Shown here: positions 7,088 to 17,200 of the stretch, piece after piece
Numbering within the stretch: the stretch's first letter is position 1
How the letters are laid out: each line of letters opens with the position of its first letter
DNA from: DASVEE01 sp036399695
GTDB lineage: Bacteria; Acidobacteriota; Thermoanaerobaculia; Gp7-AA8
Direction: 5' to 3'
Assembly (NCBI GenBank): GCA_036399695.1
Contig: DASWMP010000049.1
Coordinates: 1 to 19,007 of the forward strand
Length of the DNA stretch: 19,007 bases
Notes under the pieces: generated by a model
What the model saw: only the letters and a program-made list of their open reading frames with translations
Database searches by the model: none
What the model was told of the DNA's origin: nothing
Position numbers and translations under genes: made by a program

Positions 7088-9010
7088 CTAGCGGATTGCC
7101 GTCCCCCTCACCACCGGCAGCTCGATGAAACTTGCCTGCTCCGGGGTGAACCAGATGCGTTGCGTGGCGGCGCGGTAGTCGGCCGGCTGCGCTTTGCCGA
7201 TGTTCTCCACGAACGTCTGCGGGTTGCGATCGTAGAGCGGGAACCAGCTCGACTGCACCTGCACCATCACCCGATGGCCCGGCATGAACGTGTGGTTCGC
7301 TACCGGCAGGCGCACGCGGTACGGCGCGGCCTCCCCCGGACGGATGGCCGCGGGCGTTTCGCGGCTCTCGCGGTAGCGGCCGCGCATGATGTCGCCCGAG
7401 ACCATCAACTGATAGCCGCCAAGCACCGGCGTGGCCCGCACTTCGGGCGGGAAGACGTCGATCAGCTTCACCACCCAGTCACTATCGGTTCCAGTCGTCG
7501 AAGCGAAGAGCGTCGCCGCCACGTCACCGCTGATGCTGAGCGGGTCGGTGAGCGGATCGGTCACGAACGTGAGGACGTCCGGCCGATCGGCGAAGGGCCG
7601 CTGATCGTCGACGAGCCACTGACGCCACGTCGATTCCGCGTTGTACATCGCCAGCACCGGCCGCACGCGATACGGGACCGGCTTGGCCGGATCGGAGACA
7701 TATTCGGCGTACGTCGTGGAAGCGTTCGCGGCCGGCGCAGCGAATGCGAGGCGGCCGTTCGGCTGCAGATGAAGTTTCGTGGACGTGGACTGTCCGTTCG
7801 CCGGCCAGCTCGTGTAGGTGTGCCACTCGTGCGTGCCGGTATCGAACGCCACCACGGGCGGCGTGGGCTGCGCGGGCGGGACGCCCTTCAGGTGCTGATC
7901 CCAGAAGGGCTGCAGCACTTTGTCGCGGAACCAGAGGCTGGTGTCGGCATCCCAGCGCAGTGCACCGAGGGAGGAACCCTCGTGCTGTGACTGCCCGTGG
8001 TTCCAGGGGCCGAGGGCGAGGAAGACCATGTCGTTGGCGGTGTCTTTGGCTTCGAGAGTGCGGTAGACGGCGACGCCGCCGAAGTTGTCCTCCTGATCGA
8101 ACAGGCCGTGCACCACGAGCACCGGCACCTTCAGCGGTTTCGCGGCGAGAATGTCCTGAACCGCCTGGCCGCGCCAGAACGCGTTGTACGAAGGGTTGTC
8201 GACGAGCTTGCGCCAGGTCGGCAGGCGGTCGGCGTGATAGCGCCGCGCCACCGCGTCGGCGGACCCGGCGGAGAGGAACAGCTCGTACATGTCGCGATAG
8301 CCGAACGGCGGCGTGTAGTCGCTCTCCTTGTGCGTGCCCATGTTGTAGATCCACTCGAACATGGTCTGGCGGAACGCACCGTTGTGATAGAAGTCGTCGC
8401 CCACCCAGCCGTCCACCATCGGGTACATCGGCGCGGCCGCTTTCAATGCCGGATGCGGTTCGACGATGCCCATCAGCGTAAGCCAGCCGGGATACGAAAC
8501 GCCGGTGAGACCGACGCGGCCGTTGTTGCGGGCCACGTTCTTCACCAGCCAGTCGATGGTGTCGTACGTATCGGTGGCCTGATCGACGGCCCAGCGATTC
8601 AGCGGGCCGCGCACCGGCAGCGTCATGACGAAATCGCCTTCGCTGCCGTAGCGCCCGCGCACGTCCTGATAGACGCGGATGTAGCCGGCGCGCAGCAGCG
8701 GCTCGTCGGCCACCGGCAGCGTCATGGCCACATTCGGACTGCTCAGTTGCTTGGTCGGCTTGGTGGCGCCGTACGGCGTCCGCGTGAGGATGATGGGTGC
8801 GGGAGCCGTCCCCTTCGGCGTGACGATCACGGTGTGCAGCTTCACGCCATCCCGCATCGGGATCATCACCTCGCGCCGCTCGTGATCGAAGGCATCGGTG
8901 ACGGGCGAAAAGTCCTTCGGAATCTCGCTCTGCGCCGCGAGCGGCTGCGCGAGGAGTGAAACGACGACCAACGAAAGCAGCACGAACCAACGGCCGGATT
9001 TCAGGTGCAT
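7088..9010 (-). CDS. CocE/NonD family hydrolase, alpha-amino-acid ester hydrolase-like
   Basis: 640 residues with a signal peptide (residues 1-27, LLSLVVVSLLAQPLAAQ), hence periplasmic or secreted. The alpha/beta-hydrolase triad appears as Ser172 in GVSYPGW, Asp305 in FDQED and His338 in GPWNHGQ. The segments YQDVRGRYGSEGDF, MVDGWVGDDF and LFDQEDNFGG match the alpha-amino-acid ester hydrolase branch of the X-Pro dipeptidyl peptidase (S15) group. The Glu307-Asp308 and Asp206 positions fit that branch's carboxylate cluster, which binds the substrate amino group. The C-terminal half is the jelly-roll domain. Expected reaction: hydrolysis or transfer of alpha-amino acyl esters or amides, possibly beta-lactam side chains. 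The nucleophile elbow is GVSYPG rather than GSSYEG, so substrate is uncertain. Start chosen at 9010: it gives the signal peptide and has AAGGAGA upstream; an ATG at 9073 adds 21 residues. Transcribed alone. Confidence 0.9.
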   Translation of the reverse strand: MHLKSGRWFVLLSLVVVSLLAQPLAAQSEIPKDFSPVTDAFDHERREVMIPMRDGVKLHTVIVTPKGTAPAPIILTRTPYGATKPTKQLSSPNVAMTLPVADEPLLRAGYIRVYQDVRGRYGSEGDFVMTLPVRGPLNRWAVDQATDTYDTIDWLVKNVARNNGRVGLTGVSYPGWLTLMGIVEPHPALKAAAPMYPMVDGWVGDDFYHNGAFRQTMFEWIYNMGTHKESDYTPPFGYRDMYELFLSAGSADAVARRYHADRLPTWRKLVDNPSYNAFWRGQAVQDILAAKPLKVPVLVVHGLFDQEDNFGGVAVYRTLEAKDTANDMVFLALGPWNHGQSQHEGSSLGALRWDADTSLWFRDKVLQPFWDQHLKGVPPAQPTPPVVAFDTGTHEWHTYTSWPANGQSTSTKLHLQPNGRLAFAAPAANASTTYAEYVSDPAKPVPYRVRPVLAMYNAESTWRQWLVDDQRPFADRPDVLTFVTDPLTDPLSISGDVAATLFASTTGTDSDWVVKLIDVFPPEVRATPVLGGYQLMVSGDIMRGRYRESRETPAAIRPGEAAPYRVRLPVANHTFMPGHRVMVQVQSSWFPLYDRNPQTFVENIGKAQPADYRAATQRIWFTPEQASFIELPVVRGTAIR

Positions 9011-9020
9011 GGGCAGGATC

Positions 9021-9027
9021 TCTCCTT
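9021..9027 (-). promoter_or_regulatory. Ribosome binding site for the ester hydrolase
   Basis: The minus strand reads AAGGAGA, 10 nt before the ATG at 9010. It supports this start over the upstream ATG at 9073. Confidence 0.5.
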
Positions 9028-9186
9028 CGTCGAGGAGGATGATAACCGCGGCCCGGACGATGTCCCCGAACATCCGATGGATCGAAGAGGGGCGTCCGTA
9101 TCCAGAGACGGAGATGTATCGAGAGATGGCAGGAGTGCGTTCCCGCGGCGCGTTTACCTTCGCGGTAGGGAAATACTCCGTTGCTT

Positions 9187-9219
9187 CCTCTCCTCATCAC
9201 AGGCGGCACGCCTGAGAGG
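9187..9219 (+). promoter_or_regulatory. Possible leader hairpin masking the ribosome site of the phosphodiesterase gene
   Basis: CCTCTC (9187-9192) can pair with GAGAGG (9214-9219), which forms part of the GAGAGGAGG ribosome site before ATG 9229. An inner stem AGGC-GGCAC-GCCT (9201-9213) stacks directly on it, with an 8-nt bulge. The remainder of the 218-bp divergent space 9011-9228 shows no convincing promoter or repeat to my eye. Confidence 0.3.
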
Positions 9220-9228
9220 AGGCCCTGC

Positions 9229-11151
9229 ATGCAGGCCGAAAAGATCAAGACCGCGTTGTACGGAGTAGCCCCGGAAAAGTACGACAACGGAGTCCAGGGG
9301 ACGTGCGCGATCAACGACGACAGCCGGTTCGTCGAGGCGCACCGCGGCGAGAGTGACACCGAGAGGAACCTGTACATCCGCGCGGGGCATGTGGACGGAG
9401 CCTCGCTCGTCTTCGGCGCCTCGACCCAGTACGTCTCCGGCCGCGCCAACCCCGCGGTGGCGCTCAAGGGGAACACCGTGATCGAGATGCACGACAACGG
9501 CGGGAAGCTCTATTACTCCCTGTTCTCCCTCGGCGCGAACGACACCGTGACGAAACAACAGGACGAAAAAGAGGTTCCGAGCCAGGATGCCGGCTCCGGC
9601 GACCCCACGGTCGCCGTCAACAGTAAGGGCGTGGTGGTCGAGGTTCACGAAGCCGGCAACAATCTCCGTTACCGGATCGGAGCCCTCGCCGGCACCACGC
9701 TCACGTGGCAGGAGGATACGCACGCCGTCACGGACTCGGGCGGCAACCCGTCGGTCGCCATCGACGACGACGGCCATGTGGTGGTCGTCTACCAAAGCAG
9801 CCTGACGAAGCTCAGCTCCCGTACCGGAACGTACGACAAAGACTCGGCCGCGATCACCTGGAACGCCGCGGACCAATACGACGACGGTGTTTTCCCCTCC
9901 GTCGCTCTCAACGAGGACGGGTCGGTGTACGAGGTCCATCAGTCCGAGACACGGGGCAGGCTGTTCCAGCGTATCGGAGCCCTCACCAGCACCGGCATCG
10001 CCTGGAAGCCCTTCCTCGGTGGCGACAAACGAACCTACCCATACGACGACGGCGGCCGGCCCTGGGTGGCGGCGAACAAGAAGGTGGCGATGCAGGTCCA
10101 CGGCTCGGCGACGCAGAAAACGCTGTTCGCCACCGCTTCGCTCATCTTCGACCGCGCCAACTGGATGAATGTTTACCGCGACGACCTGCGCCTCCGGAAG
10201 CTGGGGCAGCTCGCCTTCCCCGGCTCGCACGATGCCGGCTCCTACATCGAGGACGATCCACTGGCCACGCAGACCGAGCGGATCCTGCAGCAGCTCTACG
10301 CGGGTGTGCGCTACTTCGATCTGCGGCCGGCGCGCGTGGGCAACGATAGAACGTTCGTCATCCACCACGATGATTTCGCAGGCCGCCCTCTGTCCGAGGT
10401 GATCTCCGACGTCCGCACGTTCATGCAGGGGCACAACGAGCTGGTGATCCTGAAGTTTTCGCACTACGGGTTCACGGGGCACCCGTTCGTGCAGAGCGAC
10501 TTCGACGACCTCGTCGCGCTTCTGCGCTCCAACGATCGCGGCCTCCGCCCCTGGCTGCTCAGGAACGAGCCGGAAGGAGGACTCCGCGGTGCGCAGTTAC
10601 GCAACCTTCTCGCCCCAGCCAGCGGTACGGTGCTGATCGTGGCCGCCCTGGCCGATGACGGCACCGAGTTCCTCGACCGTTCGCTGGATCAGAACGGCGG
10701 AATCCGCCGCTATCGCGACTGGTACGACCCGAATCCGCAGCAAGGCGACCTGCGGGTCTTCGACATCTACGGCAATACGGACGACTTCACGACGATGGCG
10801 TTCAGCACCGGTCCCGATCCCGACACGGCGCACGCGACGCTGCGCGACGGCACGCCGCTGAAGCGCGGGCAGTTCCCGAAGTTCGAGGACTACGACGGCT
10901 TCTGCCGCGATCGCGACGCGAACGGGAGCTCGGTGCCATGCGATCTCTTCCTCCTCTCCTGGACGCTCACCCCGAAGGCGGGCGGAGCCGTCGGGAAGTC
11001 CGTGGAGGCGAACAAGGAGCTGGTCGACGAATCGAAGTCGCACCCCGACCCCCGCAACGGGCCGCGGATGATCAACGTGATCTACACCGACGTGGTGCAG
11101 CAGTCGCGGTCCGCGGACGTGGCCCTGCTGCGCAATGGACTGGTGAGGTGA
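9229..11151 (+). CDS. PI-PLC-like phosphodiesterase with N-terminal propeller-like repeats
   Basis: 640 residues. Residues about 20-310 consist of five or six repeats of roughly 48 residues with the pattern NPSVAxxxxGxVVEVHE, then LxYRIGxL and a short TW or AW strand, as in a beta-propeller. Residues about 320-640 form a PI-PLC X-type TIM barrel: QLAFPGSHDAG (His334, Asp335), GVRYFDLR (Asp364, Arg366) and VIHHDD (second His at 379 or 380), the residues used for acid-base cleavage of inositol phospholipids. LVILKFSHYG fits a later barrel strand. Possible substrates are phosphatidylinositol or other phosphodiesters, with the propeller perhaps binding a surface. No signal peptide or membrane segment is seen, odd for a lipid-acting enzyme. 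Start ATG 9229 follows GAGAGGAGG; a TTG at 9181 would add 16 residues without support. The gene is divergent from the ester hydrolase. Confidence 0.85.
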   Translation: MQAEKIKTALYGVAPEKYDNGVQGTCAINDDSRFVEAHRGESDTERNLYIRAGHVDGASLVFGASTQYVSGRANPAVALKGNTVIEMHDNGGKLYYSLFSLGANDTVTKQQDEKEVPSQDAGSGDPTVAVNSKGVVVEVHEAGNNLRYRIGALAGTTLTWQEDTHAVTDSGGNPSVAIDDDGHVVVVYQSSLTKLSSRTGTYDKDSAAITWNAADQYDDGVFPSVALNEDGSVYEVHQSETRGRLFQRIGALTSTGIAWKPFLGGDKRTYPYDDGGRPWVAANKKVAMQVHGSATQKTLFATASLIFDRANWMNVYRDDLRLRKLGQLAFPGSHDAGSYIEDDPLATQTERILQQLYAGVRYFDLRPARVGNDRTFVIHHDDFAGRPLSEVISDVRTFMQGHNELVILKFSHYGFTGHPFVQSDFDDLVALLRSNDRGLRPWLLRNEPEGGLRGAQLRNLLAPASGTVLIVAALADDGTEFLDRSLDQNGGIRRYRDWYDPNPQQGDLRVFDIYGNTDDFTTMAFSTGPDPDTAHATLRDGTPLKRGQFPKFEDYDGFCRDRDANGSSVPCDLFLLSWTLTPKAGGAVGKSVEANKELVDESKSHPDPRNGPRMINVIYTDVVQQSRSADVALLRNGLVR

Positions 11152-11246
11152 CTGGTGAAGTGACTGTGCACGTCAGTCAACCCTCGCGCGCCCCCCGCAT
11201 TGCAGACCTGTTGTCTCTCCTGACGTCGTATCGAGCGTGATGCCTG

Positions 11247-11280
11247 GCAGCGCCGGCGTCGTCTGCGACGCCGGCGCTGC
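11247..11280. terminator. Strong hairpin between convergent genes, probable bidirectional terminator
   Basis: GCAGCGCCGGCGTCG (11247-11261) and its perfect complement (11266-11280) form a 15-bp stem with a TCTG loop. It lies between the stop of the phosphodiesterase (11151) and the stop of the propeller protein (11289). No U-tract follows on either strand, so it is not a textbook intrinsic terminator. Confidence 0.6.
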
Positions 11281-11288
11281 GGTCGGTC

Positions 11289-14144
11289 TCAGTTCCGGTA
11301 CTGCACGACAAACGTTGTGCCGTCGATCACCGTGTCCTCTCCGGCCGGGCGCACTTCGACGCGGTGGTAGCCGGGATCCGTGGGGGCGGTGAATCTGACG
11401 GTGAAGGCACCGCTGGAATCGGCGGTGAACGTGCCCTTGACCGGCAGTTCGCCGACGAGCACCTCATAGCTCGCGCCGGCAGCGAAACCGGTTGCTGAGA
11501 TGGCCAGCGCCTCCTGAGGGGCGGCGGTGGCGATGCCGTCGAACGTCGCGGAGATCAGGGAGATGTAGGGCGTTCCTTTCGTCGGCGAGTCGGTCGAGCC
11601 CTTGGTCTCCTTCACCGGCTCTGCCGGGAACAGGGTCAGCGCCGCTTTCGACAAGACGGTTCCGATGAGCTTCTCATCGCTCGTGAACACCACGCCCACG
11701 AGCGCTCTCTCCTTCGGCTGCGGCAGCGGCTCGAAGGAATCGCGGCCGTCGCTCTCGGTGACGATGATGGCGTCCTGCGGATCATCCGGATCGCCGGTGA
11801 ACAGCACCGAAGTGCCGGGCGTGACGAACACTTCCCGGAGCTGGCTCTTCTCCGTCCGCACACCGAGGATGCGTCCGTCGAACGCCAGGACACTGCCGTC
11901 GAACGGCGGGCGGCCGGAGTCGCCGTCGATCGACACCACGTCGCACTTGGTGCAGACATCGTCGAAGGGAAGCGCGGTTCTCCGGTTCCTCAGCTTCCAC
12001 AGGCCGCGGCCGTAGGTCGAGACGTACACCGTATTGGCGTTGTCCCAGTAGAACGACGTGACGTAGGTCGCCTGCTGGCTGCCCGGCACTTTCGCCCAGT
12101 GCTCGCCGCGATCCGTCGAGGCGAAGATGCCGCCTTCACTCGTCCCCATCAACACCAGCCGCGGATCCTGTGGACTGAAGCTGATGGCCGTGACGATGGG
12201 AAACACCTTGCCGACGTTTCGTCCCTGGAGATCGGTGGTGAGCAACAGCCTGCCGTCATCGGTCACGAGATCCCTCAGCTCGACGGACATCTCGCTCCAG
12301 GACTCGCCCCCATCGTTGCTTCGCATCAGCCGCGGCTCGACCACGTCCGGCGCGATGATGTGCAACGGGTCGCGAGAGTCGACGCCGTACACGCGATAGC
12401 CGCCGAAGTGTGTCAGGTTGATCCCGAGCCCTCCGAACGACTTCATGGCCGGATAAAACACCGTGGCGGGGCCGTTCGAGGAGATCGGTTTCCAGATGCG
12501 CATCAGGCCGCTCGCCTCGGCCCAGTCGGTGCCGGCGGCGTTGCTCCGGAACGGTTGGTACATGACGACCGGCGAGAGCGGATCGAAGAGATCACCGGCG
12601 CTGGCGAGCCGCGGCAGATCCCTCGGCTCCTGGTAGAACACCGCGAAGGTCTCCCATTCGTCCCCACAGTCGTCCGTCCAGGCCAGACCCGGGACGAGGA
12701 ACCTCTGCGTCCGCATCACGTTCTGAACGTAGTGGGACTCCCGGATGAGGGCTGGCGCCTGCATCCGGTCCGACGGTGCATCGGCCCACGGCGCCATGTT
12801 CGCGAGCAGCCGGCCGGACTTGAAGCGAGCATTGTTCAGGGCGAAGGTCATCTTGCAATCGGATGAAGAGTCGACCTCCCGCGGCAGCTCGATGTGGTGC
12901 GCTTCGGACTCGCGCGAAGTGAGGCTGTTGTCCTCGAGGCTCCACGCCCAGAGATTGTTGTCCTGCGTACCGATATAGAGGTCCGCCTTGCGTCCGCCGA
13001 CCCGCTGCCCTTTCACTTCGTTGATCTGCAGAGCGTTGTAGCCACCCGTCCGTCCGCCACCCACGAAGCGCCAGGTGTTCGTCGCCACGCCGCGGTGAAG
13101 ACCGCCGGTGGTCCCGAGCAGCACGGCCGAAGTGGTAGTGACGCCGAGATCGCGGGGATCGTCGTGATCGACGTTCGCCTTCACCCAGTCGGCGGCGTGC
13201 GCTGGGTAATGGACGACACCGTTGGCGTCGATCGGCGCGGGCGCGGAATGGAGGTCGCACCCATTTGAAAAATAGAGCTGCAGAAAGGAGCCCGTCTCCA
13301 CCGTCTGCAGAAGGGCTTTGATGAATGCGGTACCACTGCAACCGGCGACGCCCTTCGGCGCGGAGCTGAGATTCCTCCAGTTCGCGCCGCCGTTTTCGGT
13401 GACCCAAAGCTCGTTGTTTTCATTGACGACGAACGCCTGCCGGTTGAGCGGAGACCCGCCGAACGCGTGAATGTCGTCAACCGCTCCCGGGCTGGACATC
13501 GGGATGTCCCACGCGGGAGTCGTACCGGGCGCCGGAGTGGTCATGACCCGGATGCCCTCCCGTCCGCCGACGTACACACGTTGATCCTTCACCAGGACCG
13601 AGAGGACGTTAAAGTCGCCGGACGTGAAGACCGGCATGGTTCCCCAGACCGTTCCACCCTCCCAGCCAAGGGCCAGCCCACGCGAGGTTCCGACGTAGAC
13701 GGTGTCTCCGTTGAAAGAGATCCCGTAGGCGCTCATCCGATGAGAAGCATCCGGGCTGTCCTTCAGCACCTGGACCCAATCCTCTCCACCGTTCTCGCTG
13801 CGCCAGACACCGCCGCCGTTGCCGGCTTTGAAGTCTGCTTTGGCAGACACGAAAACGATCTTCGGGTTCGACGGCAGGTACGCGACGGACTGCGTGAAGA
13901 TCACCGGCAGCTTGTCGACGTGCTGCCAGAGCAGACCACCGTCTACCGTCTTGAACAGGCCGCCGGTCTCCGAAGCGACAAACATCTGTTTCTTCTCGTG
14001 CGGGTGGACGGCGATCGTGTTCACCCGTCCCCCGTGTGGGATGTCGAGCTGGCTTTCCTCGATCGTCCAGAACATCCCGGACTGCGCCTGAAGCGGAACG
14101 GCAATGCCGAGTGTGATCAGAACCGCTCTCAAAAATGCTTTCAT
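11289..14144 (-). CDS. Secreted Asp-box (BNR/sortilin-like) propeller protein with C-terminal Ig-like domain
   Basis: 951 residues. A signal peptide (MKAFLRAVLITLGIAVPLQA) directs export. Asp-box repeats of the S/TxDxGxxW type recur: KTVDGGLLWQ, RSENGGEDWV, VTENGGANWR, RSNDGGESWS and STDRGEHWAK, each after a strand such as GGLFK or GGVWR. This predicts one or two beta-propellers like those of sialidases, VPS10/sortilin and glycosidase GH74 proteins. No catalytic set of a sialidase is evident. The last roughly 110 residues (from ISLISATFDG, with YEVLVGELPVKGTFTADSSGAFTVRF) look like an Ig-like or IPT-like domain. Function unknown; surface binding of glycan or protein is plausible. ATG 14144 is preferred because it begins the signal peptide and lies just after GGAGGAG; ATG 14156 would add four residues. 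It starts 78 bp after the kinase gene on the same strand and may be cotranscribed. Confidence 0.85.
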   Translation of the reverse strand: MKAFLRAVLITLGIAVPLQAQSGMFWTIEESQLDIPHGGRVNTIAVHPHEKKQMFVASETGGLFKTVDGGLLWQHVDKLPVIFTQSVAYLPSNPKIVFVSAKADFKAGNGGGVWRSENGGEDWVQVLKDSPDASHRMSAYGISFNGDTVYVGTSRGLALGWEGGTVWGTMPVFTSGDFNVLSVLVKDQRVYVGGREGIRVMTTPAPGTTPAWDIPMSSPGAVDDIHAFGGSPLNRQAFVVNENNELWVTENGGANWRNLSSAPKGVAGCSGTAFIKALLQTVETGSFLQLYFSNGCDLHSAPAPIDANGVVHYPAHAADWVKANVDHDDPRDLGVTTTSAVLLGTTGGLHRGVATNTWRFVGGGRTGGYNALQINEVKGQRVGGRKADLYIGTQDNNLWAWSLEDNSLTSRESEAHHIELPREVDSSSDCKMTFALNNARFKSGRLLANMAPWADAPSDRMQAPALIRESHYVQNVMRTQRFLVPGLAWTDDCGDEWETFAVFYQEPRDLPRLASAGDLFDPLSPVVMYQPFRSNAAGTDWAEASGLMRIWKPISSNGPATVFYPAMKSFGGLGINLTHFGGYRVYGVDSRDPLHIIAPDVVEPRLMRSNDGGESWSEMSVELRDLVTDDGRLLLTTDLQGRNVGKVFPIVTAISFSPQDPRLVLMGTSEGGIFASTDRGEHWAKVPGSQQATYVTSFYWDNANTVYVSTYGRGLWKLRNRRTALPFDDVCTKCDVVSIDGDSGRPPFDGSVLAFDGRILGVRTEKSQLREVFVTPGTSVLFTGDPDDPQDAIIVTESDGRDSFEPLPQPKERALVGVVFTSDEKLIGTVLSKAALTLFPAEPVKETKGSTDSPTKGTPYISLISATFDGIATAAPQEALAISATGFAAGASYEVLVGELPVKGTFTADSSGAFTVRFTAPTDPGYHRVEVRPAGEDTVIDGTTFVVQYRN

Positions 14145-14222
14145 CTGCTCCTCCATCTGGTTTACAGACAGAAGCGCAGAACGAAAGAAAAGAGGGCCAC
14201 GCGAGCTCGGAGATCTCTTGTC

Positions 14223-17200
14223 TCAGGAGGCGGCGAGGAGCGCCCGCAGCTTGCGCTCGATGCCGCGCAGCCCGTTGCGCTCGACTTCCGGCATCATCCC
14301 GGCGACGAGCGTCTCCAGCGCGCGGCGATCGCCGGCGCGGTGAAGAGCGACGGCGAGATGGGTCTGCTGTTCGATGACCACGCCGCGGAGCTCCCACGCC
14401 GTGGCCATGCGCACCATTTCGCGGCGAATCTCGATGACCCGCTCCCACTCCCCGTTGGCCGCGGCGACGTGAGCCTCAATGTCGAGCAACGTGAAGCGCG
14501 AGGTCTCGGAGCCGTCGTTCGCGATGGTGCGCCGCAAGGCGGCAACACGCCGCTTCGCCGCAGCGCCGTTACCCTGCCGGGCCTCGCTCCACGCCAGGAC
14601 ACCCTCGGCCTTCGCGGCCATCTGCTTGTCTCCAACCGCGGTGAAGACGGCGATCGCTTCCCGCGCGCGGTCCGCGGCAGGACCGGGACGGTCGGCGGCC
14701 ACTTCCAGCCAGGCCAGGTCGGCGTTGTAGCTGGCGATGCTCCACCCGACTCCGGCCTGCCGGGCCTTCTCCAACCCCGCCGTGTAGCTCTTCCGCGCGA
14801 GGTCGAGGTCGCCGCGCGTCTCTTCCAGATAGGCGCGCGCGTAATCGAGCGACGCGCTCGACAGTTGGCTTCCCAGCCTCCGCGACAGCCCCTCGGCCTC
14901 TGCGAGGTACTCCTCGGCCTTCTCCAGCTCCAGCGTCTCGGTCGAAGCGGTCACGAGATTCGTGAGGGTCAGCGACAGCGCCTTGCGGTTGCCCGAGTCG
15001 CGCAAGGCGGCCAACAGCGGCTCATTGATCGCCTTGACGGCGGCCGGATCGTCCGCCCAGTTGTACAGCACATGAAGCTGGGAAAGAACGTAGCCTTCGC
15101 ACCAGCGGTCGCCAATCGCACGCGCGCCGGCGAGCGCCGTGTTGGCAGCGCGGATCGCCTCGGCGAGCCTGCCATCCATGCCGTCCATCATCGCGAGCAG
15201 GGTCCGCGTCGTGAGCTCGCAACGGCGGTCTCCCGCCTTTTCGCATCCGGCCAGTGCCGCATCGAGGATGCGGCGTCCCTCCTCGCCGCTGACGACCCGC
15301 AGCACGACGAACGCGAGACTCAACCGGGCCGCGGCCGCTTCACAGGCCAGGCCCAGCTCCTCGTTTCGCGCGATGATCGCGGTGAGCTCGCGGCGTGCGT
15401 CGTCGTGGCGGTCGAGGAGGCCAACCGCTTCGGCCTGCATCCGTGCGGCGCGTTGACCGAGTGCGACGGCCCCCACGCTCGCCGCGCGTTTGCGCGCCCG
15501 GGAGGCCGCGGCGGCGGTGCGCTGGAACTCTGACAGGTACAGCGCGATCTCGGCTTCGATGAGATCGATGCGCGGATCGTCGTTGCCCGTGGCGATCTGA
15601 CGCAAACGCCCGAGGGCGGTGTCGGCCGCGTCGGTGCGCCCGCAGGCGAGCAGCGTCGCCACCAGATCGAGGCCGATGTCCACCCGTTCCGGCTGTGCGC
15701 CGAACGATTGCTCGAGCGCGGCAATCGCCGCGTTCCAGTCGCGGTTGGCCGCGAGAGCACGGGCGCGCAAACGCTTCGCTTCGACTTCCGGGAGCGCCTG
15801 CGGGTGACCGGCGATCAGCGCCCCGGCGCGGCGTGCCGCTTCGGCGGCGCGGCCGATCTCGCCGAGGGCAGTCTCGGCCCGTGCCACACCGTCCCACGCC
15901 AGCGCTTCGCCCGGAATCTGCCCCTTCGCCGAAGCCGCGGCGCGCCGGAAGGCATCGCGAGCACCGGCACCATCGAAACGCGAGAGCCGGTCGGCACCGT
16001 CACGCAGCAACCGGCGCGTCTCCGAATCGACAGGCTGCGCGTCGTAATAGATCGCCACTTCATGGCTGGGCCGTGCATCGCGCCACCGGCTGACGAACTG
16101 CCACGTCACGGCAAGAAGCAAGAGCGCGATCGCGCCGATCAAACCGGCGCGGTGACGGCGCAGAAGTTTTCGGGTGCGGTAGACGCGCGCGCCCCGCCGT
16201 GCCGCCACGGCCGTGCCCGTGAGCGCGTGGCGAAGATCGCCGGCCATCGCCGTGACGGTGGCGTAGCGGTCTTCCGGGCGCACGCGCAGCGCCTTGTTCA
16301 GGATGGCATCGAGGTCGCGGCGCAGCGTGCGCCGCTCGAACGCCACGGAAGGAGGCAGCGGTTGCATTTCGTCCGTCTCGCCGGGACGAGGCAGCTCGCC
16401 CGCGAGCAGCTCGTACAGCACGAGGCCGAGCGAATAGATATCGGAAGCGGCCGTGGTCCGGTCGCCGTGCATCTGCTCGGGGCTGGCGTACGCCGGCGTC
16501 AGAGCACGCCGCAGCGTGCGGGTCTCGTCCTCATCAGCAGGGTCCGACAGCTTGGCGATGCCGAAGTCGAGCAGTCTCGCCTCCCCTCGCGCCGTGACGA
16601 AGATGTTCGCCGGCTTCAGGTCGCGATGGACGATGCCGCGCTCGTGTGCGTACGCCACGGCATCGAGGACCGGGAGGAACAACTCGATCCGCTCACGCAC
16701 CGTCAGGCGACGGGCATTGCAGTGCGCGAGGATCGACTGTCCTTCGACATGCTCCATGGCCAGCCAGTGCTGACCACGTGGAGTCACTCCCGAGTCGTAC
16801 AGGCGGGCGATACCGGGATGTTCGAGGCGCGCGAGAATCCGCTGCTCTTCGCGCTCGCTCCTCAGCGAGCCGGCGTCGAACGGGCGGTCGACGATCTTGA
16901 GCGCCACCGCGCGGGTGAATTCAGCGTGCTCCTGATCGGCGAGATAGACGGTCGAGCTGCCGCCGCGGCCGATGCAGCCCTGGATGCGGAAGCCGGGAAC
17001 GTGCGGCAACGGTGCCTCGCTCTCTTCGTGGAGCCGTACGAATGCGACGTCGAGCGGGCTATCGCTCCGCTCCGCCTGACCGAGGAGCGCGCGCAGTTCC
17101 TCGGCCAGGCGCGGAGAATCCTGCGCAACATCCGCGATCCTCGCCTCCCGCTCCCCCGCCGGCAGATCGATCAGGGCGTCGAAGAGCTCGTGCAGACGCT

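Noticed and set aside
7524..9497. 657-residue minus-strand frame overlapping the ester hydrolase
   Set aside because: Arg-rich shadow in another frame of the same strand; the hydrolase frame has the signal peptide and triad.
13467..15533. 688-residue plus-strand open frame
   Set aside because: It spans two real minus-strand genes and their gap with no recognisable motif.
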